Origin: Chamaecrista fasciculata
Lineage: Eukaryota > Streptophyta > Magnoliopsida > Fabales > Fabaceae
DNA length: 64,000 nucleotides
Direction of reading: 5' to 3'
Assembly (NCBI GenBank): GCA_003254925.1
Contig: QANZ01032720.1
Location: 80,904-144,903, forward strand
The notes under the pieces were generated by a model. The model saw only the letters and a program-made list of their open reading frames with translations. It did not search any database and was not told the DNA's origin. Both the position numbers and the translations under genes were made by a program. The first letter of the stretch is position 1, and each line of letters opens with the position of its first letter. Positions 11,882 through 22,836 of the stretch are shown here, in pieces.

Positions 11882-12445
11882 TTCCTTGGGTCGTCGTTGT
11901 CTTAATAGCGGTGGCCCCTCCTTTGTTTATCTAGAGTTGAAAATTCCTTCCCCGTGAGGGTTCCTCTCTCTTTATGAGAGTGTTACTTTATTTCAAAGGT
12001 TTTGTGGCGGCAGTGTTTTGGATCAGGGATCCCACGGTGTCGATCTAGTCTGGCTTTCTCTACGACGGCGACTACGGAGTAGGCATTCCACGACGACTTC
12101 TGGTTTGTCTTCCACGGCGGCTTCCTGGTTTGATTCTGGTTTTTGGGTGCTCGGTGGAGTTTTGTTTTGGGTCAGGTATGTCCACGACGTTGTCTCTTGT
12201 TTGCTTCCATGGCAGCTTCCAAGGCGGCGTTTTATCAAATAATTATTGTTGCTTTGAGTCTATTGGTTGTAGCTTTAGTTGGATCCCTAGATCTGTTAAT
12301 TTGGCAGCTGATTGTCTTTTATATTTGTTTTACACGAGGATGGGTCCTCTTGGATGGGTTGCAAACCCCCCACCTTCATTAGTTGATATCCTCTTGGATA
12401 GGCTTTGCCTTGCTTTTAAATGAATTATGTTTCAGGCAAAAAAAA
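11882..12445 (+). mobile_element. LINE-tailed retroposed insertion, copy B
   Basis: Related to 2,310-2,797 from its 5' segment (GTCGTCGTTGTCTTAATAGC) to its A-rich 3' end. The 3' frame reads WIPRSVNLAADCLL, then GPLGWVANPPPSLVDILLD, followed by an in-frame stop and an A-run. That is typical of the C-terminal RNase-H-like region of plant L1-type LINEs. The 5' half does not look like LINE coding sequence. A weak flanking similarity (TTCTGTGCGAAGC against TTTTGTGACTAAGC) may be a decayed target duplication. Confidence 0.6.
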
Positions 12446-12572
12446 ATTATTTTGTGACTAAGCGCTGGTCCTTGGAATATTTGTCGCCCAATAGCTAATG
12501 GCTAGTCTTTAATCATGTCGGAGTTCACCATTCGGTGGGTAAAGGGTTGACCATGAAAATAATAATATTTTT

Positions 12573-13157
12573 GGTTAAACGGCCCATTTGGTCCTCAAAT
12601 TATGGGGTCCGTTTCATTCTGGTCCTCAAACAATTTTTCATTTTGTTTAGTCTTACATTTGTTTTGTTTTGGTCTTCAAACTTTCACATTTGTTATGTTT
12701 TAGTCCTTAAACTTCTATGTTTGTTTTATTTTAGTCCTTAAACTTATAATAAGTGATTTGACAAAGAGAAAAGAAAAAAAATTCACTCTTTAAAAGAAAA
12801 ATCAACCATAAATTTATCTTCAATTTATGATTAAAATTGAAGATTTTTCTTTCCAACTTTTTGTTAACTTACTTATTGTGAGTTTGTGACACATGAGTAA
12901 GAAAAATAATCCATGTTAATTGTCTAGGTTAGAACTAACAGTTAAAACTAGATGAAATCACATTTTAGGGGAAAAAAATAGTTTGAAAATCAAAATGAAA
13001 CTAATCCCAGAGTTTGAGGACTAAAACAGAATAAAAAATTGTTTGAAAACCAAAACAAAATTGACCTCATAGTTTGAGGATCAAAATGGAACAAAAATAA
13101 TTTGAGGGCCAAAATAAAACTAATCCCACAATTTGAAGACTAAAATGACCATTTAAC
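12573..13157. mobile_element. Foldback element with many TTTGGTCC sub-repeats, ~0.58 kb
   Basis: Left end GGTTAAACGGCCCATTTGGT pairs with right end ACTAAAATGACCATTTAACG. The left arm has about five spaced units of the type 'TTTNGTCCTNAAACTT', and the right arm has the inverted set. No ORF and no clear target duplication. Confidence 0.65.
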
Positions 13158-13224
13158 GTTTTTTTTTACAACACTTTGAATGATGAACATTTTCATCATC
13201 AATTTATCTTACATATAAAATTAA

Positions 13225-13653
13225 GGGTAAATTACACTTTGGTACCCTGTGGTTTGACCCTATTTCACTTTGGTACCCTGTAGTTTGAAACTTGACACTT
13301 TGGTACCTTGTGGTATTCTCCATTAACACTTTGGTACCCTTTGAGGTTATTTTGTAATTTTAACCACAACAAATTTTACTAAAATTACATATTGACCCCA
13401 AATTTTTTTAAAAGTTTTCATTTTAGTACCTAGATAATATGTATCCAGGGACTTATTTGTAATTTTTGAAAATTTTTTGGGGTCAATATGTAATTTTTTC
13501 AAAATTTGTTATGGTTAAAATTACAAAATAACCCCAAAGGGTACCAAAGTGTTAATGGAGAATACCACAGGGTACCAAAGTGTCAAGTTTCAAACCACAG
13601 GGTACCAAAGTGAAATAGGATCAAACCACAGGGTACCAAAGTGTAATTTACCC
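13225..13653. mobile_element. Foldback MITE, GGGTAAATTACACTTTGGTA family, 429 bp
   Basis: Long, nearly perfect inverted arms begin GGGTAAATTACACTTTGGTA and end in the mirror TACCAAAGTGTAATTTACCC. Each arm holds three to four units of 'CACTTTGGTACCCTGTGGTTTGA'. A single N follows the right end. It belongs with the copy at 61,628-61,926. The arm similarity is high, so it is likely a young copy. Confidence 0.75.
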
Positions 13654-13684
13654 NTAGGTTTTTTTTTATTATTTTTAATTTATT

Positions 13685-14155
13685 TATTTATCAATGGTCC
13701 GACCCCGGTTGGACACCGGTTGAACCATTGAACCTTGAACCCCTCCTTCGGCCGGTTCAATGGCCGGTCCGGTTTTAATAACCTTGCCCATACCTGAACT
13801 CGAACTCGGAAAAATTTTAAAATAAATTATTTTTGGTTAATATAAAATTTATATTTATCTAACTTTTTACATCTATAACTACTAAAAATTAAAAAAGTAA
13901 ATCATAAATATAAATGCATTAATAAAATATTTTAATATTTATAAAATTTTTAATATTTTTTCAATAAAAAGTGTTAAAGTATTATATTTTTTATATATAA
14001 AAATACATTTATTATTACTAATGGGTAAATGGGTAGGGTACCACTATACCCGGACCCGGATCCATTAAGGATGAGTACGGGTCTAAACTCATACCTATCG
14101 AGTAATTTTCAGAATCCCCGTTGAGTATCAATATTTTATCATCCCTAAAGTGGAG
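13685..14155. repeat. Dispersed-repeat debris with CCGGTT and ACCCGGACCCGG motifs
   Basis: One short block (13,695-13,780) is rich in CCGGTTGAACC and GGCCGGTCCGG. A second (13,785-14,150) starts near CCATACCTGAACTCGAACTC, carries CTATACCCGGACCCGGATCC and ends near TTATCATCCCTAAAG. Such motifs recur in plant DNA-transposon derivatives. Family and ends are uncertain. From 14,156 to 14,669 I see only AT-rich DNA. Confidence 0.35.
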
Positions 14156-14669
14156 TCACACTTTCTTGACTAATATAGAAGCTTGGACTCTCCAATGTGA
14201 GTCATATATTTATAGGTAAATCATTCCCTATATATATGTCTACCCTCGAGTTGGTAGGCTGCTCACCAATCTTCTAGAATTGTTTTTAATTTTTATTTTA
14301 ATTTATATATATGTCATATAATTTTTAGTCAATATATTATTAAATTATATATTTTTTAATATTTATTGTTATATATAATTTATTTTTATTATAATATAGC
14401 AATCTTAATTTAATTTTTATTTAAGATATATAATTATATTATTTTATAAATTTATGTTATGGTTAAAGTTTATTTCATTATTTTATAATTTTATGATAAT
14501 AATACTTTATGTATTTAATTTAATATTATTTATAAAGTTTTCAAACTTTTTCAAAAATAAAAAAAAGAAAAAAAATTAGATGACTTAAATGAGTCAATCC
14601 AATAAATTAGGTTGACAAAATTTTGATTCTTTAAGAGCTCTACCACCATTATCACTTTGTAAATAATTA

Positions 14670-15361
14670 GGGTAAATTATACAAAAGTGCCTGTGGTTTA
14701 AAAAGTGACAAATAAGGATCTTATGGTTTGCTCTGTCTCGACTTCCAAAATTTGACAGAAATGTTGACTAAAATACTATTTTAAAACATTAATTATTAAT
14801 TTTTATGCTTTTGACTCCCTATTTGTATGAAAGGACTTGAAAAAAAAAATTTGATGGTAATGAAAAGAAAAGATAATCATCAAAATTTTACACATCGTTA
14901 AACTCACACAATCAAAACCCAAAACTCACCGTTTCACTTTCCTTCTCCCCAATTTGAACCCTAACCTACACACTTTACATTTCCGCAAGTTTCTAAGAAA
15001 AAAAAACACACTAGAAACCGGCGTTCGAACAAAAAACCGACGTCTACTTTAACGACGGAGGCTTCGTTCTAAAACCCCGGATAATTATCTCGTGTTAGTT
15101 CAATTTCGTGATAATTTTCTCGGATTCGATTTCGGAGTTTCATACATCTACTGATTCTGTAATCTGTTAATCTGTAATGGCAAGTTTCGCAGAGACCCTG
15201 ATGTATTTGAATATTGCAAATATGAAATTGTAATTTACTGCTGATGATGGATCGATTTCAAACTCGCCATTAGAGCTAGGTCCTTATTTGTCACTTTTTA
15301 AACTACAGGGACTCTTTCTGAAAATGGGCCAAAGTTCAGGGACATTCTGTGTAATTTATCC
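14670..15361. mobile_element. Mutator-like foldback element directly upstream of UBP1, 692 bp
   Basis: Left end GGGTAAATTATACAAAAGTG pairs with right end CATTCTGTGTAATTTATCC. It lies between exact 9-bp direct repeats AAATAATTA (14,661-14,669 and 15,362-15,370). The internal 350 bp (about 14,900-15,250) differ from the arms. They look like captured gene 5' sequence: they contain AACCCTAACC, then pyrimidine-rich and CG-containing stretches. The right end is only 211 bp before the UBP1 start codon, so the element probably supplies or borders the promoter. Confidence 0.8.
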
Positions 15362-15370
15362 AAATAATTA

Positions 15371-15572
15371 TAATATTATCATCGCTCTCGCTTCTGTCAA
15401 AGAAGTCATCTGCCATATAAATGTTCTTGGATAATTCCATTTCCTCCGTTTTTTGAAGGCTTCTTCTTCTCTCCGTTCCTTTTACCTCTCTCTCATTTCC
15501 CTCGAGGTCCATACTTGCGGACCTCCGAAACCCTAATCGGGTTTTTGATTTTCCCGGAAAATCGCCCAGAAA
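15371..15572 (+). promoter_or_regulatory. Likely 5' UTR and core promoter remnant of UBP1
   Basis: About 200 bp between the transposon end and the start codon. It is rich in CTTCTTCTCTC pyrimidine runs and contains CGAAACCCTAATC, both usual in plant 5' leaders of RNA-processing genes. I see no clear TATA box. Confidence 0.4.
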
Positions 15573-18500
15573 ATGCAGAATCCCAGGCTGAAGCAGCAGC
15601 TCCAGCAGCAGCAGCAAGCTCTGATGCAACAAGCTCTTATGCAGCAGCAGTCTCTCTACCACCCTGGGCTCTTAGCTCCTCCTCAGGTTGGGACTCACTA
15701 CCCTATTTATCGTTTCTTCTCCATCATTCCGATGACTGACTTAATCGTGTAGACTACTTTCTCTCGGCTTTTGATGTATGTTTCGTAGTGATCTGCGAGC
15801 TTTGCTAGTGGCTTTTTGCGGGATTGCCTGTAGCACTCAGGGTTAACTTGGGTTTCTTCCGTTTTTTACTTTCCCCACGATATTGGGATGTTTCAGAACT
15901 GGGAACATGATTAATTTTTGCTTCGTGAAATTTGGGATTTTTTTTTTTGCGAGTTCTTGCTTTTAAATGGGTATGTGTATGTGCCATTTTGGTTCTTGTT
16001 TTTTTTTTTTAAATTTCAAGGATGAAGGAAGATTACAAAGTTGTATGCCTCAGAGTGGCTGTCATAAACTCATAATTGTGCATGATTAAGTAATTTTATC
16101 TTTATTTGTTTCCCACTTTTTCTTTTTCTTTTTCTTTTTCGTTTTTACCATTTTATTTTTGCAGATTGAACCAATCCCAAGTGGAAATCTGCCTCCTGGT
16201 TTTGATCGAAGTACTTGCCGCAGTGTGTGAGTGATTGCCTAGACAATTTTTTTTTTCAACTTATGGCCCCTTTCTATTATATAACTTAATTAGTCGTCTT
16301 ACTTTTTAGATTGTGGTGCAAATGAGCTTAGGCAGCTGCTACCTGATTTGTATCTTTTGCTTATTCCATTTTTAATAATGATTGTTGTTGAGTGCATTTG
16401 ATTGCTATATTGTTTATTGCCTGGAGTATATGTTTGTTCATGCTTCTACTCACAACCAATTTGATTGTACCAAGGTTTTACTTGTATTTTTGTGGTGACT
16501 AAACTTTACTACTTGTTCCCTAATTTCTTTTGTTTCTTTTCTTTTTTTAAATTCTAGCTTCTTTATCTTTGAGAAAATGCAGGTATGTGGGCAATATCCC
16601 TACTCAGGTAACTGAGCCAATTTTGCAAGAAGTTTTTGCAAGTACTGGTCCTGTTGAAGGTTGTAAACTTATTAGAAAGGAGAAGGTATATTTTCAAATT
16701 CCCATACGTACTGTTTGTTTTAGTGATTTGAACTTGAAGTATGAAGATTTTCATTTGACATTATTGTGCCTCTTTTATGCAGTCATCCTATGGATTCATT
16801 CACTACTTTGATCGGAGATCTGCTGCTCTTTCCATATTGTCTCTCAATGGAAGGCATCTGTAAGTTTGGCTCTTCACAGTTGTTTCTCTGGTTTGAGTTT
16901 ATACAGTTTCTTTCTTTTTTTTTTCCTGGTAAGAAACATGTGCTCAACTTTTTTATTCAATGTTTTGCAGATTTGGGCAGCCTATCAAAGTTAACTGGGC
17001 TTATGCCGGTGGTCAGAGAGAGGATACATCAGGTTGATTCATATATTGCATATGCAGATATTTATGTTTGAAACTGTGACCCTTTACACCTTTAGGAACT
17101 TTTGACTTGGTTATCTTATGATATATGTATTTCTCTTTGCAGATCATTACAACATATTTGTGGGTGATCTGAGTCCTGAGGTCACTGATGCTACGTTGTT
17201 TGCATGCTTTTCTGTTTACCCCAGTTGTTCGTAAGCTTCATATCTCTTATCTATTCTTGTTAAAGAGAACATTGATTTTTTGCATAAGAAATTCGACCAA
17301 TCTCAGTTCAAATTGGATCATTCATGTGGCCTATGCAATAAATGGACAAGGCATGCTTTACAGTTTATAACTTGGCTGGTGTCTCAGCATGTCTCACCTA
17401 ATTTGTATCTTTCTGCTTGTTTCAGAGATGCAAGGGTTATGTGGGATCAGAAGACTGGACGATCAAGGGGGTTTGGATTTGTTTCATTCCGCAACCAACA
17501 GGTCCTTATTTAATCTCTTTAAAACTCTTTTTTGAGGTTTCTCTATGGTGTAAGAACTCCTTTCAGCATTTCTGACTTAGTTTTTGTTTTTTCCTTTAAA
17601 AGGAAGCTCAAAGTGCCATAAATGATTTGACTGGTAAGAAAATTTCCATATATGTTTCATGCATATTTGTCTTTTAGCAACTTTGAGTCCTTGTGCCATT
17701 TTAGTATTGGATAAATCTTCTGAGTTTGCATAATTTTATGTTAGCGGAAACAAAATGTGCCAACTCAGAAAATAGTGCATTTAAGATCTTTTCAATGAAT
17801 TTAAGTTAGTCTTTGATGTATTTTTGTTGCCAATGGGGGTATAGAATGCATGCTTTCAAGATGAAAATTGGTTTTAAGACTTGTAGAAGTTTTAAATTTT
17901 GTTTTGTTATTTTCTGAGTGGGTAAAATTAGTTCAAGTTTTAAAATGGAACATTATTTTTGTATAGTAAAAAGTGTAACTAACTATTCTTATCTTAAATG
18001 TTTTAAAAAAATAAATCTAAACTGATTACCAAATCCTAATCTAAATGTAAAACAAACACTTAAATCCAATTCCTGCACTGTGACAAATAGCCATCTCTTT
18101 GTGCACTGTGAAATGGCTTGGCATTTATGGAACATATTGTTTGGCTACTTTGAAGAGAATTGGGTTTGCTCAGCTGATCTTGGCTATTTTCTTGCTATCA
18201 AGTTCGGGTTTGGGGAGGAATAAGGAGCAAAAAGCACTTTGGCATTGTGCATTTCTGGCAACTTTATGGTATATCTGGTTGAAGCAGAATGCAAGAGTCT
18301 TTGACAACAAACACCTCTCACCTCACCTTCTCTGTGATAGAATTACTTTTAGGCTTCATTATGGGTTTCTTCTGATGGTTTGTTTAGAGGGTTTTCCCTT
18401 ACGGATCTCCAAAGGGATTGGATTTCTTTATTGATGTAGCATCTTGTCTTAAATAAAATATATCTGAAATGAATATCAAATCCTATAAATATAAAACAAA

Positions 18501-20790
18501 CATTTAAACTTGAATTCTATTATGACTTGATCATAATCCTAATAATTTTTTATCTTGATTAACAATTTTCAAGATATGTAATTGCTTCAGTGAGGTACAT
18601 ATTCTTTCTAATCTTACGTGCTCTTCTTTTGCTTGCTTAAATAGTAAAGATGTATTGCCTTTGTTTTTCAGGTAGGTGGCTTGGTAGTAGACAAATACGC
18701 TGCAACTGGGCAACAAAAGGTGCTGGTTCTAGTGAAGACAAGCAAAACTCAGAAACCAAAAGTGTGGTGGAGCTGACAAATGGTTCATCTGGTAAGGAAA
18801 TTATACTACATTTCCAGAATGTATGATGGAAATAAGTTAATCTATGTGCTTTTTTTTTACTCAGCTTCTGTATTTCTTAGTTAAATGATGGTTCTTGATG
18901 TTTCTAAGTGTTTCGCAGCAATCTTGTGCCTTTGACCTAAAAGCTTTTTGTAGAGAAATAGTTGGGCTTTTTTTAATAATAAAATGTCGTCTTTGTTGAT
19001 CTTGATATTTCACTTGTGTTTTGTATTTAGTTGACATATAAGGACTGTCTAAATTGTTTTTCTCTGCTGGTGCAGAAGATGGAAAGGAGGCAACTGACAG
19101 TGATGCCCCAGAGAACAATCCTCAATATACTACCGTCTACGTGGGCAATCTAGCTCCAGAGGCAAGAATCTTTCTTCTCTATCGTACTATAAATTAAGCA
19201 CATAGCTAGTTTATCATCCACAATTCTGTGGAGCGGTTTACAAGCTTTTAATGGGTGATAGAAATTGATGTTTTGAAGTTCACTATTGGTAGTTGCATTG
19301 CTGAAATTTGTAGTTTGCTTTCTCTCCATACTATCCTTTCTGGCCGTTAAATTGGAGATGTATAATGTTTTACCATCCAGATTTTCTATATTAAAGAAGA
19401 ATTTATTGAAAAGGAGAAGAAAAAAAAATTACAGATACAGAGGACAAAGATTCTCCTAAAAGAAGGAAAAAAGAATTAGCAAAACTTTCCAAAAACAAAA
19501 TTGAGTAAGCATATAGGCAAAGGAATGATAGTGATATACTTGAGAGATAGACTTCCAGAAGCCTGCATGCATAGCACTATTCCCAAGATTGGCATCTCAA
19601 CCATTTTGTTGAATGCTTTTTTTTGCTTCTGATTACCTTATGCCGCAAAGAAGTAGACTCCCAAAGGACTTTGCCAAAGCCATTTAGCTGCCGTGGAGAT
19701 GCTTTTTGGCACAAAATTGACTATACTCATTCTTCCATTCTGCTTAGATTCATAATAAACTTCCCAGCCTACCAAGTAATCTCTCTTAACTTTCCCAACC
19801 CCAGACCACAAAATTTGTGCATAATTTTTTCAATCCTATTGGCCACCCTACTTGAAATCTTAAGGATAGGAAATAAAGAGGAATAGTAGAATTAGAAGAC
19901 TGAAGTAAGGTAATCCTTCTAAATGAAAAATAAGCCCTTTTTCACCTAAAGGACCAAGCTCTTGGTTTACCCCCTAAAGGGGCACCAAAATAGGTAAAGG
20001 ACAATCATAACATGTTGTAACTTGTCATCTTGGTTGAATCCCCCAGATTCATATCATCAATATTAATCCCCTCCAACTGAAGCCTAGACACAACTTCAAA
20101 GAGCATATGCTGCAATTGTTACTTATTATCAAGAAGGAAAAGAAGAGTTCATCATCAAATTGTAAATGAGAAATCTCTATTCCCTCTGTCTTGACTCTCA
20201 AACCCTGCACCACCCCTCCCTCTCTCAGAATCCTTAGTCATATGTCTTAAAAGTTACAACATCAACAGTGGTAAACAAGAAGGGGGAAAGAGGATCCCCT
20301 TGCTTAACGCCTCCAAATCCTTGAAGCCACTCTTTATGCTGCAACAGTACAGGCAATAGAGGAGAGACAACCCTGAAACCAACTTCTCCATCTATTCCCC
20401 AAATCTTGTTTTTCCATCCAGATTAATTTGTCTTTTTCCTTTTAATTGAACATATGGGTCATGTTAACTTTTGCATTTGAATTTTGTGGGGAATTTGGTT
20501 TTAATCATCATGATCTTTGGCCATTCTACAGGTAACCCAGCTTGATCTCCATCGTCTTTTCCATGCTCTTGGAGCTGGAGCGATAGAGGAGATTAGAATC
20601 CAGCGTGATAAAGGGTTTGGTTTTGTGAGGTACAGTACTCATGCTGAAGCAGCACTGGCTATTCAGCTGGGGAATACACAGTCCATTCTTTTTGGCAAGC
20701 AAATTAAGGTGTGGCTTTCATATTGAGATCTTTCCAATTGCCCTGGAACATTGCCTATGCTTGTTAGCAATTCATATTGCTGTTATCATT

Positions 20791-20821
<31 letters not shown>

Positions 20822-21694
20822 CTTTTTTGGTAGTATGAAGAACACATTAGTTTCTTCCAGAAAAAAAGAGAAAGAACACATTAATTTCTTCCAATTGTTG
20901 CTGTGGTTGTGAGCAGCTGTTTTAATGATTATTGGTGGTTGTCATTGTTATTAGTATTTTTGGCTCTGTATTCTGATTGGTCTCTGCCTTATTATCATTG
21001 CAAGAAAATGGTTTGTTATATTAACACATTTGGACAAAGGATTAGAATTTGGAATTTGCAGAGTTCATGATATTGTATTTAAAAATTAAACATGATTTAT
21101 TGGACATGGTTTTTTCTTGGAATATTAAGGATATAAAAATAGGTTAAAAACTCTGGATTTTTATATTGAATATTAAAAATATTCTGTTTATAATATTTTT
21201 TCTTAAATGTGGAATATCGGCACAATTTCACTGTTGTGATCAAGGTATTTGTATGATTCAAAGGAATAATAAATAAAAAAAGGGAGCTATATTTCCTGTT
21301 GGCATCATTTTTCTTGATGTCCACACTTAGTCATCTCTTCACATTATAAAGTAGAATTCGCTTGCTTATATTTTCATTGGGCTACTTGTATCATTCTGAC
21401 ATCAGTCATGGTTGTTCTGTTTCAATATAGTGTTCCTGGGGGAGCAAGCCTACTCCACCTGGAACTGCTTCAAATCCTCTTCCCCCTCCTGCGGCGGCTC
21501 TGCCGGGCATCTCTGCATCTGATCTTTTGACCTATGAGCGCCAGCTAGCAATGAGCAAGATGGGGGGTGTCCATACCCTAATGCATCCGCAGGGCCAGCA
21601 TGCTCTGAAGCAGGCAGCTTATGGAGGAAGCCAAGCAATATATGATGCCGGGCTTCAGAATGTTGCTGCGGCACAACAAATGATGTACTACTAG
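15573..21694 (+). CDS. UBP1/TIA-1-type oligouridylate-binding protein, three RRMs
   Basis: A nuclear and stress-granule RNA-binding protein of the plant UBP1 family. It binds U-rich RNA and affects splicing, mRNA stability and translational arrest under stress. Twelve exons: 15,573-15,686; 16,165-16,226; 16,583-16,685; 16,783-16,859; 16,971-17,032; 17,143-17,230; 17,426-17,501; 17,603-17,633; 18,672-18,791; 19,076-19,161; 20,532-20,708; 21,431-21,694. They give 419 residues. A Q-rich N-terminus (1-38) is followed by three RRMs: RRM1 (VYVGNI 59-64, SSYGFIHY 94-101), RRM2 (IFVGDL 144-149, RGFGFVSF 183-190) and RRM3 (VYVGNL 265-270, KGFGFVRY 300-307). The tail ends QMMYY. Length and order match the family. 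Intron 10 starts with GC, not GT. Introns 8 and 10 contain LINE fragments. UBP1B or UBP1C orthologue cannot be separated here. Confidence 0.95.
18068..18475 (+). mobile_element. LINE 3' fragment in UBP1 intron 8
   Basis: The plus strand carries a decayed zf-RVT-type segment, readable in pieces as [19 protein letters not shown] and [20 protein letters not shown]. This is typical of plant L1 LINE C-termini. Related flanks (CAAATCCTAATCTAAATGTA before, CAAATCCTATAAATATAAAA after) suggest a diverged, rather long target duplication. The host splice sites are outside it and intact. Confidence 0.6.
19385..20413 (-). mobile_element. LINE reverse-transcriptase fragment in UBP1 intron 10
   Basis: On the minus strand the right end reads [11 protein letters not shown] and then [10 protein letters not shown], with several breaks. 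These are conserved plant L1 reverse-transcriptase blocks. The insertion lies between TTTTACCATCCAGATT (19,369-19,384) and TTTTTCCATCCAGATT (20,409-20,424), which look like a 16-bp target duplication with one mismatch. Both element ends seem truncated and no A-tail is visible. It accounts for most of the 1.37-kb intron. Confidence 0.7.
20794..20818. repeat. (TA)n microsatellite in UBP1 intron 11
   Basis: About twelve TA units in the intron between the last two exons. Probably length-variable. Confidence 0.85.
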
Positions 21695-22836
21695 TCTACT
21701 AGTGATATATTAGGGGGTCGTGTGCGCTATGGTTTAACGCTGTATTTATCATATATGATATATCCTATCGTGTGTGATTCATGTTAATCCCTAGTGAGCT
21801 CTTTTACTTGCAGCGGTGAGGTAGTTAGCCTTCACCATATTATGACCATCTGTATGGGTCTGTATCATCATCATGTATGCGGTTTTCTTTTAGTAGTGAT
21901 GAGTGGTCATGATTTTAACCAAGGATGGGTATATTGAGGCATTTAAACTTTCTCCTCCTTGTTTACTTTATTTCAGTGTTGGTGTTTTAACCTACACAGC
22001 ATTCATGTATATTGTGTGACATTTTGTACCTCATGCCATGATCATCCTGACAAGAGGCTGTTATTAATTTAGGGAAAGTTTTAAGATTCTTGAAATAAGT
22101 CTGTTTCTAAAGTGAGGGTTTGTATTTTGGTTGGTTGGTTTGTTTTTCTGTGTTCTTTGGTTCTAAAGGTTTGAGAAAATTGGAAGAGCAGGTAATCTTA
22201 TTTTGTCTTGAGGTGGAAAAGAGATCCTTTTATCCCTTGTTGGAATTGATTGTCATCTGGGAACCAGGAAGCTTATCATTTATCAAGCTGTCCAAATTTT
22301 AGGAGTTTAATTACTGGATTCTTTCTAAGAAAATTCTTATAGTTGTGTATTGGCGATGAGCTTGATACAGACAATACTTAACCATAAGCAATTTAATCTA
22401 TAGAAAATTATAGTTTTTTCTGACAAAGTAACATACCATAGCAAGATTAAATTGTAATAAAGGAATTTTATCCCTCACCTACATGCGTGATACCAATACC
22501 TTGTCAATCCACAATATAAAGAATACTAAACTATTTTTCCTTTTGGACAAATAACCGAGTTGACAATGGTTAGTAGGTTATATGCAATTTATCATCCTAG
22601 ACTGCAGTGTTATACTCAGTTATTCACTCAAGAATTGCATCCAACCTGAATGAATCAAAGGGAGAACTTCATTGACTTATCAGTGACAAGGTTTAATACA
22701 CATAATAATTAATGTAGGAAAAAAAATCCCCCGCTGGAAACAGATGGAAACAAGCCATCAGGAAACTCAACTAATTCTACAGGCAATAGTCACTATATCG
22801 AGGAAGAAAAGTTGAACATGGGGTTGGCGATTTTTT
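21695..22836. other. Intergenic region between convergent UBP1 and FLU genes
   Basis: The first few hundred bases after the UBP1 stop are the likely 3' UTR (T-rich, with TTTGTACC and AATTTAG stretches). The end is the likely FLU 3' UTR read in reverse. No additional gene or repeat stands out. Confidence 0.5.

Noticed and set aside
15336-15662. Antisense 108-codon frame across the UBP1 start
   Set aside because: It mirrors the CAG-rich first exon and the transposon end.
18099-18434. A 111-codon host ORF in UBP1 intron 8
   Set aside because: It is the plus-strand zf-RVT segment of a LINE fragment, not a host gene.
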